Positions 1 to 5,763 are shown, numbered from the stretch's first letter. The stretch: 6,909 nucleotides of DNA from Chloroflexota bacterium (GCA_022574265.1 JACZSI010000097.1:1-6909); one strand, 5' to 3'. The notes: a model not told the origin generated them from the letters alone. Numbers and translations are program-made.

Positions 1-697
1 CGGCGGCGAGGCCGTCCGAGACGTCCATCGCGCAGCGTACGCCTGCCTCGACCAGCCGCTGGCCGGCGTCGACGCGCGCGCATGGCCGGCGGTGCGCCTC
101 GGCGAGCAGCCGCTCGGCCTCGCTCGACGGCGTGCGCCCGGCGAGCAGCAGGCGCAGCCCGGCGGCCGACGCGCCGAGCGGGCCCGTCACGGCGACGGCG
201 TCGCCGGGGCGCCCAGCCGAGCGCGCGAGCGGCTCGTCGAGACACGCGCCGCTCATGGCGACGGTGAAGAACGCCGTTGGCGAACCGACGATGTCGCCGC
301 CGACCAGCAGCGTGCGGTAGGCCCGGCACGCATCGAGCATGCCGTCGTAGAGGTCGTCCACGGCCGACAGCGGCGTGGCGGGCGGCAATCCGAGCGTCAC
401 GACCCCGGCGAGCGGCGTGCCCCCCATCGCGGCGACGTCGCTGACGTTCGCCGTCCACAGCTTCCAGCCGGCGTCGGCCCAGGACGCGGTCTGCGGCGTG
501 AAGTGCGTGCCCTCGACCATCGTGTCGGTCGTCGTCACCGTGAGGCCGTGCGCGAGACGCCAGACCGCGGCGTCGTCGCCGATGCCCGTGTGGAGCTCGA
601 AGCCGTCGAGCGCGGGCGGCTCGAGGCGCGCGTCGGCGACGCGCTTCGCCAGCCGCTCGATGAGCGCCAGCTCGCCTATCTGTCGCACCGTGGTCAT
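1..697 (-). CDS. thiL: Thiamine-monophosphate kinase ThiL (partial, C-terminus off the left edge)
   Basis: ThiL phosphorylates thiamine monophosphate to thiamine diphosphate with ATP, the last step of cofactor biosynthesis, in the cytosol. The 232 visible residues begin MTTVRQIGELALIERL and carry the family signatures in order: GIGDDAAVW (about 38-46), TTDTMVEGTHF (56-66, acidic metal/substrate site), NVSDVAAMGG (84-93), GGDIV (133-137), VTGPLGASAAGL (170-181), HRRPCARVDAG (202-212) and MDVSDGLA (224-231). Family members are about 310-330 residues, so roughly 90 C-terminal residues lie outside the window. The ATG at 697 is preferred because the only nearby upstream ATG (705-703) is out of frame and stops after three codons. 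There is no Shine-Dalgarno sequence. Instead a -10-like hexamer ends six bases before the ATG, suggesting a leaderless mRNA. It follows the Rieske oxygenase gene by 56 nt on the same strand, with no visible functional link. The family call is very secure. Confidence 0.96.
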   Translation of the reverse strand, partial: MTTVRQIGELALIERLAKRVADARLEPPALDGFELHTGIGDDAAVWRLAHGLTVTTTDTMVEGTHFTPQTASWADAGWKLWTANVSDVAAMGGTPLAGVVTLGLPPATPLSAVDDLYDGMLDACRAYRTLLVGGDIVGSPTAFFTVAMSGACLDEPLARSAGRPGDAVAVTGPLGASAAGLRLLLAGRTPSSEAERLLAEAHRRPCARVDAGQRLVEAGVRCAMDVSDGLAA

Positions 698-709
698 GCG
701 GGCATTATC
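698..709 (-). promoter_or_regulatory. Putative leaderless promoter (-10 element) of thiL
   Basis: On the minus strand GATAAT (709-704) matches the -10 consensus at five of six positions. It is followed by six bases and then the ATG at 697. The usual distance from the last -10 base to +1 is seven, which puts the transcription start on the A of the ATG. No good -35 hexamer stands 16-19 bp upstream, where the sequence is GC-rich. Inferred from spacing only. Confidence 0.55.
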
Positions 710-753
710 GCCGACGCGTCGTGAGCGCGTCGGATCAGGAAGTGGTGGGGCGG

Positions 754-2025
754 CTACGCGCCGACGCCCGCGTACATCTTGTCGTGCAGCGCGTCGAGCC
801 CGCGGACGCCGGACGGCAGGACCTCCTCGATGGCGCGGAGGTTGCCGTACGCCGCGTCCACGCTGGGCGGCGTGCCACCGTCCTGGACGGTCCGAACGGC
901 CTGGAGGAGCAGCTTGCGCGCCATGATGATGGCCCGGTCCGTCTGGCCCAGGTGCTCCTGCGTCCGGTTCGAGATCGGTCCCATCGCCTCCTGGACGGCG
1001 CGGTCCTGTGCGTTGATGCCGAAGATGCCCGTGAAGTTCTCCTTGCGCTGGAGCTCGCGGTCGATGTTCCAGTCGTTCCGCCGGTTGCGGAAGGACCGGA
1101 ACGTGGTCTGGTCCACCGCTCCGGGGTCGTTGCCGGAGTGCCGCTGCACGCGCTCCTCCTCGTTCAAGGGATCGTCCAGCGAGTAGGTCCAGTTCCAGAC
1201 CATCGTGTTCTCGTCGTCGATGGGCACCCAGTGGTGGCCGTTGATGACGAACTTCCGCCATGAGCCGTCGGCGTTGAGCTGCGCCGCCCGGATCTGCACG
1301 TGCGGCATGACCCAGTGGTAGGCGCGGATGTAGTTGCGGTCTTCGCCGGGCAGTGCCCGGGTGGAGGTGTACCGGTACCCGTAGCCGGTGGGCTCGACCT
1401 CGAGCTTGGAGGCCGTGGCGCGCGCCCGCAGGCCGTCGAGGCCGTAGTCGGTGCCGTTGAAGCTGCGGTGGAGGAAGGAGGAGTGGACCGAGTCGATGCC
1501 GCCCTCCAACCCCTGGAGCCAGTTGGACTCCTGGACGACCTTCGAGGCGTGGCGGTGCGTCTCGGGCTGCCTGGTGAACTCGAACTGCGGGTCGGGCGGC
1601 CGCAGCTCCTTCGGCCCGAGGTACGCCCAGATGACGCCCCCCATCTCCAGGGTGGGGTAGTGGGTGATCTTGACCTTGTGCTTGAAGTCGAACTCCGCGG
1701 GCTCGTTCGGCATGTCGACGCACCGGCCGTCCACGTCGTACTTCCAGCCGTGGAAGACGCAGCGCAGTCCACCCTCCTCGTTGCGGCCCAGGAACAGCGA
1801 CGTCAGCCGGTGCGCGCACCACTCGCTCAGCAGGCCGACGCGCCCGGAGGTGTCGCGGAAGGCGACGAGGTCCTCGCCCAGCACGCGCACGCGCAGCGGG
1901 TCCGAGTCGGGCTCGGCGAGCTCCCAGGAGAGAAGGACCGGGTGCCAGTAGCGGCGCATCAGCTCACCCATCGGGGTCCCCGGACCCACGCGGGTGAGGG
2001 CTTCGTTGTCCGCTGCTGAGAGCAT
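754..2025 (-). CDS. Rieske [2Fe-2S] oxygenase, large (alpha) subunit, phthalate 4,5-dioxygenase-like
   Basis: A 423-residue Rieske non-heme iron oxygenase alpha subunit, cytosolic, expected to use O2 and electrons from a separate reductase to hydroxylate or demethylate an aromatic or related ring. The N-terminus (VGPGTPMGELMRRYWHPV, 13-30) is typical of the phthalate dioxygenase oxygenase subgroup. The Rieske cluster ligands are C70-x-H72 and C89-x2-H92 (CVFHGW). The mononuclear iron site follows as GGIDSVHSSFLH (175-186), with bridging Asp178 and ligands His181 and His186. The distal carboxylate is probably the Asp of NAQDRAVQEAMGPI near the C-terminus (inference). The start ATG has GGAGG (2037-2033) seven bases upstream, and a consensus promoter lies just beyond. 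No reductase, ferredoxin or small subunit gene is visible, so the redox partner must be elsewhere. An MmgE/PrpD gene lies upstream on the same strand, 376 nt away. The substrate cannot be told from sequence, but the family is secure. Confidence 0.95.
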   Translation of the reverse strand: MLSAADNEALTRVGPGTPMGELMRRYWHPVLLSWELAEPDSDPLRVRVLGEDLVAFRDTSGRVGLLSEWCAHRLTSLFLGRNEEGGLRCVFHGWKYDVDGRCVDMPNEPAEFDFKHKVKITHYPTLEMGGVIWAYLGPKELRPPDPQFEFTRQPETHRHASKVVQESNWLQGLEGGIDSVHSSFLHRSFNGTDYGLDGLRARATASKLEVEPTGYGYRYTSTRALPGEDRNYIRAYHWVMPHVQIRAAQLNADGSWRKFVINGHHWVPIDDENTMVWNWTYSLDDPLNEEERVQRHSGNDPGAVDQTTFRSFRNRRNDWNIDRELQRKENFTGIFGINAQDRAVQEAMGPISNRTQEHLGQTDRAIIMARKLLLQAVRTVQDGGTPPSVDAAYGNLRAIEEVLPSGVRGLDALHDKMYAGVGA

Positions 2026-2063
2026 CTCGACGCCTCCATCGTGCGCTGGCTCGCTGCCCGCCG

Positions 2064-2092
2064 ATGGTAGGGCGGGTGCGAAGGAGTGTCAA
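2064..2092 (-). promoter_or_regulatory. Sigma-70-type promoter of the Rieske oxygenase gene
   Basis: On the minus strand a perfect -35 TTGACA (2092-2087) is separated by exactly 17 bp from TACCAT (2069-2064), which fits TAnnnT. The predicted start is near 2057, giving a leader of about 32 nt that contains the GGAGG ribosome binding site (2037-2033). The hexamers lie just inside the edge of the hairpin-rich repeat block. It is the best promoter in the window and suggests that the Rieske gene is transcribed independently of the MmgE/PrpD gene. Confidence 0.75.
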
Positions 2093-2100
2093 CGGCAAGC

Positions 2101-2270
2101 AGGGCACAGGCAGGGCGCAGCCCTGCACCCATAAAGGGGGCAAGCCGCTTCTCCCCTTTTCGCCCACCGGAAGGGGTGTGCAGAGGGCGTAGCCCCTTTG
2201 CCGGGGGCACGGGGGTGTCCCCCGTATTCGGCTTTATCACCCCCTTCCGGGCGAGGAAGGGGGACGGGGG
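2101..2270. repeat. Composite intergenic hairpin element with G/C-run inverted repeats
   Basis: This block fills the gap between the Rieske promoter and the region downstream of the MmgE/PrpD gene. It is built of short perfect inverted repeats: CAGGGC/GCCCTG with a 3-nt loop (2111-2125); AAAGGGG/CCCCTTT (2133-2139 with 2153-2159); AAGGGG/CCCCTT (2171-2176 with 2193-2198), with a nested GGGC/GCCC (2185-2195); ACGGGGG/CCCCCGT with a TGT loop (2209-2225); and CCCCCTTCC/GGAAGGGGG with a 6-nt loop (2240-2263). No protein family is recognisable in any frame and no start has a convincing ribosome binding site. The style resembles dispersed REP-like intergenic elements of environmental Chloroflexota as I remember them. 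The copy number in this genome cannot be seen from one window. Confidence 0.7.
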
Positions 2271-2346
2271 GATGGTCGAAACGGTCGTCGTCCGCCGACG
2301 CTTGCGCCACGAGGTCGACGAGTCGAGGCAAAGACAGCGGCGCAGC

Positions 2347-2365
2347 GGGCGCACGCCGTGCGCCC
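2347..2365. repeat. Perfect 8-bp hairpin downstream of the MmgE/PrpD gene (REP-like)
   Basis: The arms GGGCGCAC and GTGCGCCC pair perfectly around a 3-nt loop. The hairpin lies 37 bp past the MmgE/PrpD stop codon on the minus strand, so it would form at the 3' end of that transcript. The minus-strand sequence after it lacks a run of T, so it is not a classical intrinsic terminator. It could stabilise the 3' end or be a separate REP-like unit, since the flanking GTAGGGGCGCAC on the minus strand has a familiar repeat style. The rest of 2271-2401 shows no gene or other clear signal. Confidence 0.6.
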
Positions 2366-2401
2366 CTACAGGGCTCCGCGCTCGGTTGCGAGACTTAGCT
2401 G

Positions 2402-3808
2402 TCAGCCGCGCCGGCCGCCCAGCAGCTCCGCGAACGCGCGCACGTCCGGCACGTCCTCCAAGTGGTCGATCATGTCGATGACCTCGCGGAGGGTGGCGTC
2501 GGAGAGGTCGGCCGCCGCGTGGGCGGCGCAGTCCGTGAACTTGCGGCGCCGCTGCTCCGTGGTCAGTGGGTTGTCGCGGTGGCCGCGCGCGGCGTCGATA
2601 CGCTTGCTCAAGCGCTCGCCGGAGCCGAGCGTGACCTCGACCACGCCCGCCTTGCCCAGCGAGGGGTCGACCCGATAGTCCGTCGCATTGGCGATGCGCA
2701 CCGCCTCGGCCTCGAACAGACCCTCCGGCGTCGGCTGCAGGTCGGTCAGCGTCACGTCGCGGGTGGCCAGCGCCTTGGCCGTCGCGAAGATGACGCTGTC
2801 CTCGGCCTCGACCGGCGCCTGCGGGTTGCGCCGCGTGGCGAGCGGCTCGCAGAACGTCTGGATGTGCGGCTCGCCGGTGAGCAGGACGTGCCGCACGTCG
2901 CCCGGCGCGAGGTTGTGCTCGGTGGCGAGGTCGATGGCGGCCTCGATGAAGACGTGCGCCACGCCGGTGGTGGGCCACGGCTTGAAGCCCACGTTCGTCA
3001 TGTAGTACTCCTCGCCGAGCCCGTCGGCGAGCGTCGGGCGGTCGTACCGGCCGCCGTAGTACGTGGGGAAGAAGCCGGCGTCGCCCTCGAAGACGGCGCA
3101 GTCGGCCTGCAGCCCACCCCGTGTGAGCAGCGCGGCAAGCATGCCGCCCTGGCACGAGAACGCGGCGTAGATCGCCTTCGCCGGCCGCCCTTCGAGCACC
3201 GGCTGGCGTCCGCCCGAGGCCTGCATGAAGGCGAGGCCCAGCGCGCTGTGCATCTGCGAAGGCGAGAAGCCGAGCATGCGGCCGGCGGCGACCGCCGCCG
3301 CGAAGTAGCCCGGCATCTGCGTCGGCTGCGGCTTCGCCTCGGAGAACCCCGACTCCGCCTTCGTGAGCGCCGCCCCGATCCGAGACATGAGCTCGGCGCC
3401 CGCGGCAAGCGACGCCATCAGCTCCTTGCCGGTGGCGCCGCCCGCGACCTCGGCGGCGGCGAGCGCGCACGGCATCGTCACCGGCCCGAGGTGCCCGGAC
3501 CCGACGGCCGTCGTGTCGTCGAAGTTCAGCGCGTGCGCCATGCCGCCGTTGACCATCGCCGCGGTCACGGCCGGGAGCTTGTCGGTGAACCCGAGGAGCG
3601 TCGCCTCGGGCGAGCCGCCCGCACCGCGGGCCCAGGCCAGGAGCTCGGGGATGCCGACGCCCAGAGTGTTGGCGGCGAGCGTGGTCCCGAACGTGTCGAG
3701 CGCAAGCCACTTGGTGACCTGGCGGACGCCTTCGGGCAGGTCGTCGTACGTGAGGCGGGACGTGAACGCAGCCCACGTCACCGCGAGGTCGTCGGGTACG
3801 GTCGTCAC
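2402..3808 (-). CDS. MmgE/PrpD family protein (2-methylcitrate dehydratase / cis-aconitate decarboxylase-like)
   Basis: A 468-residue cytosolic member of the MmgE/PrpD family, which includes 2-methylcitrate dehydratase (propionate catabolism) and cis-aconitate decarboxylase. Many members have unknown substrates. Visible family features are LALDTFGTTLAA (35-46), the core NGGMAHALNFDDT (87-99) followed by His106 of GSGHLGP, the helical AAAEVAGG segment (117-124), GFKPWPTTGVAH (274-285, conserved Lys and His) and the C-terminal RDNPLT...KF motif (411-424). The frame stays open upstream to an ATG at 3952, but the GTG at 3808 is chosen: GGAGGG (3819-3814) lies five bases upstream, TATGAT lies just beyond, and the extra 48 residues have no family-like character. 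The start is divergent from the secreted-protein gene at 4001. The neighbouring Rieske oxygenase hints at a catabolic setting, but no methylcitrate synthase or lyase is present, so PrpD itself is not asserted. Confidence 0.93.
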   Translation of the reverse strand: MTTVPDDLAVTWAAFTSRLTYDDLPEGVRQVTKWLALDTFGTTLAANTLGVGIPELLAWARGAGGSPEATLLGFTDKLPAVTAAMVNGGMAHALNFDDTTAVGSGHLGPVTMPCALAAAEVAGGATGKELMASLAAGAELMSRIGAALTKAESGFSEAKPQPTQMPGYFAAAVAAGRMLGFSPSQMHSALGLAFMQASGGRQPVLEGRPAKAIYAAFSCQGGMLAALLTRGGLQADCAVFEGDAGFFPTYYGGRYDRPTLADGLGEEYYMTNVGFKPWPTTGVAHVFIEAAIDLATEHNLAPGDVRHVLLTGEPHIQTFCEPLATRRNPQAPVEAEDSVIFATAKALATRDVTLTDLQPTPEGLFEAEAVRIANATDYRVDPSLGKAGVVEVTLGSGERLSKRIDAARGHRDNPLTTEQRRRKFTDCAAHAAADLSDATLREVIDMIDHLEDVPDVRAFAELLGGRRG

Positions 3809-3829
3809 GGCTTCCCTCCGCTGGCTGGC

Positions 3830-3835
3830 ATCATA
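3830..3835 (-). promoter_or_regulatory. Putative -10 element of the MmgE/PrpD gene
   Basis: TATGAT on the minus strand (3835-3830) matches the -10 consensus at five of six positions and predicts a start near 3823. That gives a leader of about 15 nt that still includes the GGAGGG ribosome binding site. No convincing -35 hexamer is seen at the usual spacing. It supports translation from the GTG at 3808, because an ATG at 3952 would lie upstream of this transcript. The rest of the 192-nt divergent gap (3809-4000) shows no clear promoter for the plus-strand gene. Confidence 0.5.
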
Positions 3836-4000
3836 GCGCCAACCGGTGTGACCTCCGCGTGCTGACGAGAGGGTTCGCCCGTCGACGAGGGCGCTAGAAA
3901 CAGGGTGTGCGCTCCCTAGACGTTCAACAGACCGATTTGGTACGTTCGTCAAGGGGTAGTCGGCGCTCTCGCCGTACGAGGGCTCCGGGGAGAGAACGGG

Positions 4001-4939
4001 ATGGGGAAGTTGATGGCCGCGAAACGGTCAGCGCGCACCACGGCCATGGCCGTGGCGCTACTCGTCGGCACGGCGATCGGCGGGCTCGTGTACGCGATGC
4101 CGCTCACGAGCACCGTTACCTTCTCCGGCTCCGAGACGGTCCTCGACTTCGAAGGACTCGGGCTCGGTCCGGTTGCGCCAGGCGAGTTCGCCGGCCTGGG
4201 CGTGACGTTCAGCGGTGACTTCAGAGTAACCACGTTCACATCGACCTGGCCGGGGCAGGTCGCCCAGGGTTTCACCGACGTGACGGCGCATTTCACCCCA
4301 CCCGTGCTACGCGCCGGGATGGATATCATCACGAACCCCGGCGACGACGTCCGGCTGAGCGCCTTCCTTGGTGGCGACCCCGTGGACGCCGCGGACTTCG
4401 CCACGGACCTCACGCCCACCTTCATTGGGCTGGAGGTCACGGGTGGCTTCGATACGCTCGTGATCCACGTCTTCGACTCGAACGACGAGCCGGGCGGCAG
4501 TTTCTTGGTCGACGACTTCCGGTTCGAGACGGGCGGCGACGCGATCCCGCCCGTGGTGACGGCGTCGCTCGCGCCGGTCGGAGAGGAAGACGAGGATGAG
4601 CGCCTGTTTCGCGTGACGTTCACGTGCATCGACGACACCGACCCGAGCCCCACGGCCACGGCCGGGATCAACGGAGTGGCCGTGGCCGACGGGCAGCTGG
4701 TGGAGCTCAAGCTCACCGGCGGCACCAAGCAGCGGTCCAAGTGGCATCATGGCGTTCTCAGCTTCAAGGCGTCGTCCTTCCTGCTCACCGTGACGTGCGC
4801 CGACGCCGCGGGAAACACCGCGAGCGCCAGCGCGGAGCCCGTGTTCAGCCACAGCCACGACGATGACGAAGATGAAGACGACGATGACGATGATGACGAC
4901 GATGAAGATGACGACGACGATGACGACGACGACGACTAG
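4001..4939 (+). CDS. Secreted beta-domain/Ig-like protein with a poly-aspartate tail, function unknown
   Basis: A 312-residue exported protein that I cannot assign to a named function. Residues 1-32 form a Sec signal peptide: basic KRSAR, a hydrophobic stretch of about 18 residues, and likely cleavage after VYA (30-32). Residues 47-176 (VLDFEGLGLGPVAPGEF, GLGVTFSG, ending FLVDDFRFE) resemble the N-terminal beta domain common in PEP-CTERM-type exported proteins, but no PEP-CTERM sorting motif follows. Residues 182-282 look like an Ig/HYR-like repeat (PPVVTASL ... FTCIDDTDPSPTATA ... LLTVTCADAAGNTA) with two cysteines, C209 and C266, that could pair. The protein ends HSH and then 26 acidic residues (23 Asp, 3 Glu). 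The start ATG has GGGGAGAG (3987-3994) six bases upstream. An in-frame ATG at 4013 is a weaker alternative. An extracellular cation-binding or surface role is inference. Confidence 0.85.
   Translation: MGKLMAAKRSARTTAMAVALLVGTAIGGLVYAMPLTSTVTFSGSETVLDFEGLGLGPVAPGEFAGLGVTFSGDFRVTTFTSTWPGQVAQGFTDVTAHFTPPVLRAGMDIITNPGDDVRLSAFLGGDPVDAADFATDLTPTFIGLEVTGGFDTLVIHVFDSNDEPGGSFLVDDFRFETGGDAIPPVVTASLAPVGEEDEDERLFRVTFTCIDDTDPSPTATAGINGVAVADGQLVELKLTGGTKQRSKWHHGVLSFKASSFLLTVTCADAAGNTASASAEPVFSHSHDDDEDEDDDDDDDDDEDDDDDDDDDD
4859..4936 (+). repeat. GAC/GAT/GAA codon repeat encoding an acidic C-terminal tail
   Basis: Twenty-six consecutive codons, all GAC, GAT or GAA, end directly at the TAG stop (4937-4939). 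They encode 23 Asp and 3 Glu. GAC and GAT are mixed rather than strictly alternating, so this is a degenerate trinucleotide repeat. That suggests selection on the acidic protein stretch as well as repeat slippage. The antisense reading produces a meaningless valine/isoleucine-rich open frame. Confidence 0.9.
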
Positions 4940-4983
4940 GTGGTCCGCCGGACGCCCCGCGACCGAGCCGCCCGTCACTCTGG

Positions 4984-4995
4984 CATAATCGTCGT
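4984..4995 (+). promoter_or_regulatory. Putative leaderless promoter (-10 element) of the metallophosphoesterase gene
   Basis: CATAAT (4984-4989) matches the -10 consensus at five of six positions and is followed by six bases and then the GTG start at 4996. The expected +1 falls on the first base of the start codon. No Shine-Dalgarno sequence lies upstream and the -35 region is GC-rich. The geometry is the same as at thiL. Confidence 0.55.
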
Positions 4996-5721
4996 GTGCG
5001 CACGCTCATCGTCAGCGACATCCATAGCAACGTCGTCGCCCTCGACGCCGTGCTGGCCGACGCGCGTGCGGACGGTCCGATCGAGCGCGTCTGGTGCCTC
5101 GGCGACGTCGTGGGCTACGGCCCCGAGCCGATGGCGTGCATCGAGCGGCTGTGGGACCTCGACGCAACGGTCATCAGCGGCAACCACGACGCCGTTGCCG
5201 TCGGACGCATCGACCTCGCGGAGTTCAACGGGCCCGCGGCCGAAGCGGCCCGCTGGAACGGCGCACAGCTGAGCGCCGAGGCCCGCCGCTACCTGAGCGC
5301 GCTGCCCGAGACGGTCGTCGAAGCGCCGTTCACGCTCGTGCACGGGACGCCGCGCGACCCGCTGTGGGAGTACCTGACAGGCGGCGCGCAGGCGGAGCAG
5401 GCGTGGGGCGCCATCCCGACGCCCCACGTCATCGTGGGCCACTCCCACTTCCAGTTCACGTGCAGCCGCTCAGGTGGCCTGGAGCAAGCGGGCCCCGGCG
5501 GCCGCGTCGTGCGGACCGACGGCGATCGGCTGGCCGCGAACCCCGGCAGCGTCGGCCAGCCCCGCGACGGCGACCCCCGCGCCGCCTACGCCGTCTTCGA
5601 CGACGAGGCCGCGACGCTCGCGCTCCGGCGCGCGCCCTACGACGTCGCCGCGACGCAAGCCGCGATGATCGACGCCGGCTTGCCGCTACCGCTGATCGAG
5701 CGGCTCGCGCTCGGCCGCTAA
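4996..5721 (+). CDS. Calcineurin-like metallophosphoesterase, YfcE/ApaH-like
   Basis: A 241-residue cytosolic protein of the calcineurin-like phosphoesterase superfamily (Metallophos_2 type), expected to hydrolyse phosphoester or phosphodiester bonds with two metal ions. All the metal-binding motifs are present: SDIHSN (7-12, D8 and H10), CLGDVVGYGPEP (34-45, D37), SGNHD (61-65, N63 and H64), VHGTP (115-119, H116) and IVGHSHFQF (146-154, GHSH). The NPGSVGQPRDGDPRAAY segment (182-198) is the conserved C-terminal signature of this subgroup. The start is GTG at 4996, because the frame begins almost immediately with the first beta strand RTLIVSD. It sits 56 nt after the acidic-tail protein gene and 79 nt before rpsP. 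It probably has its own promoter, so co-function with either neighbour is unsupported. The substrate is unknown. Confidence 0.92.
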   Translation: MRTLIVSDIHSNVVALDAVLADARADGPIERVWCLGDVVGYGPEPMACIERLWDLDATVISGNHDAVAVGRIDLAEFNGPAAEAARWNGAQLSAEARRYLSALPETVVEAPFTLVHGTPRDPLWEYLTGGAQAEQAWGAIPTPHVIVGHSHFQFTCSRSGGLEQAGPGGRVVRTDGDRLAANPGSVGQPRDGDPRAAYAVFDDEAATLALRRAPYDVAATQAAMIDAGLPLPLIERLALGR

Positions 5722-5722
5722 C

Positions 5723-5746
5723 GGGCGCCCATGCGGGGGGGCGCCC
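5723..5746 (+). terminator. GC-only inverted repeat after the metallophosphoesterase gene, possible terminator
   Basis: Two copies of the self-complementary octamer GGGCGCCC (5723-5730 and 5739-5746) flank an 8-nt spacer, so the pair can form an 8-bp stem. The second copy also lies in the perfect 12-bp palindrome GGGGGCGCCCCC (5737-5748). It begins two bases after the phosphoesterase stop codon and ends just before the rpsP promoter. There is no T-run, so intrinsic termination is uncertain. It could insulate the two genes or serve as an operator. Confidence 0.4.
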
Positions 5747-5754
5747 CCTCGCTG

Positions 5755-5763
5755 TGCTAGAAT
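5755..5763 (+). promoter_or_regulatory. Extended -10 promoter of the rpsP-khpA-rimM cluster
   Basis: TGC directly followed by TAGAAT (5758-5763) gives an extended -10 motif. It predicts transcription from about 5770 and a leader of about 31 nt carrying the GGAGGA ribosome binding site (5785-5790). No good -35 is visible because the upstream sequence is the GC palindrome. Extended -10 promoters often need no -35 contact, which fits. Confidence 0.6.

Noticed and set aside
92..724. Plus-strand open frame of 210 codons over thiL
   Set aside because: Arg-rich shadow. The minus strand encodes ThiL with all its motifs.
698..753. Possible terminator between the Rieske gene and thiL
   Set aside because: No stem longer than about five pairs and no T-run. 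The stretch is better explained by the thiL -10 element.
1300..2019. Long plus-strand open frame antisense to the Rieske gene
   Set aside because: It mirrors the codon pattern of the real gene in GC-rich DNA, is rich in Val/Arg/Gly/Leu, matches no family I know, and the opposite strand encodes an unmistakable Rieske protein.
2089..2331. Small open frames across the intergenic hairpin block on both strands
   Set aside because: Their sequence only reflects the G/C-run repeats, starts lack ribosome binding sites, and no protein family is recognisable.
1959..3776. 605-codon minus-strand open frame overlapping both the MmgE/PrpD and Rieske genes
   Set aside because: It is an Arg/Gly/Ala-rich out-of-frame reading of the MmgE/PrpD gene that runs on through the repeat block. 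The low-complexity composition and the overlap with two well-supported genes rule it out.
2462..3865. 467-codon plus-strand open frame antisense to the MmgE/PrpD gene
   Set aside because: Arg/Val/Gly/Leu-rich shadow with no ribosome binding site or recognisable motif, while the minus strand carries clear family signatures.
3809..3952. 48-residue N-terminal extension of the MmgE/PrpD protein from an ATG at 3952
   Set aside because: The GTG at 3808 has GGAGGG at ideal spacing and a -10 just upstream, and the extension has no family-like sequence.
4307..4978. Minus-strand open frame with a Val/Ile-rich stretch that could pass for a membrane segment
   Set aside because: The hydrophobic run is simply the antisense reading of the GAC/GAT repeat encoding the acidic tail.
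4940..4983. Possible terminator after the acidic-tail protein gene (GTCC-GCC-GGAC)
   Set aside because: Only a 4-bp stem with no T-run, so too weak to call.
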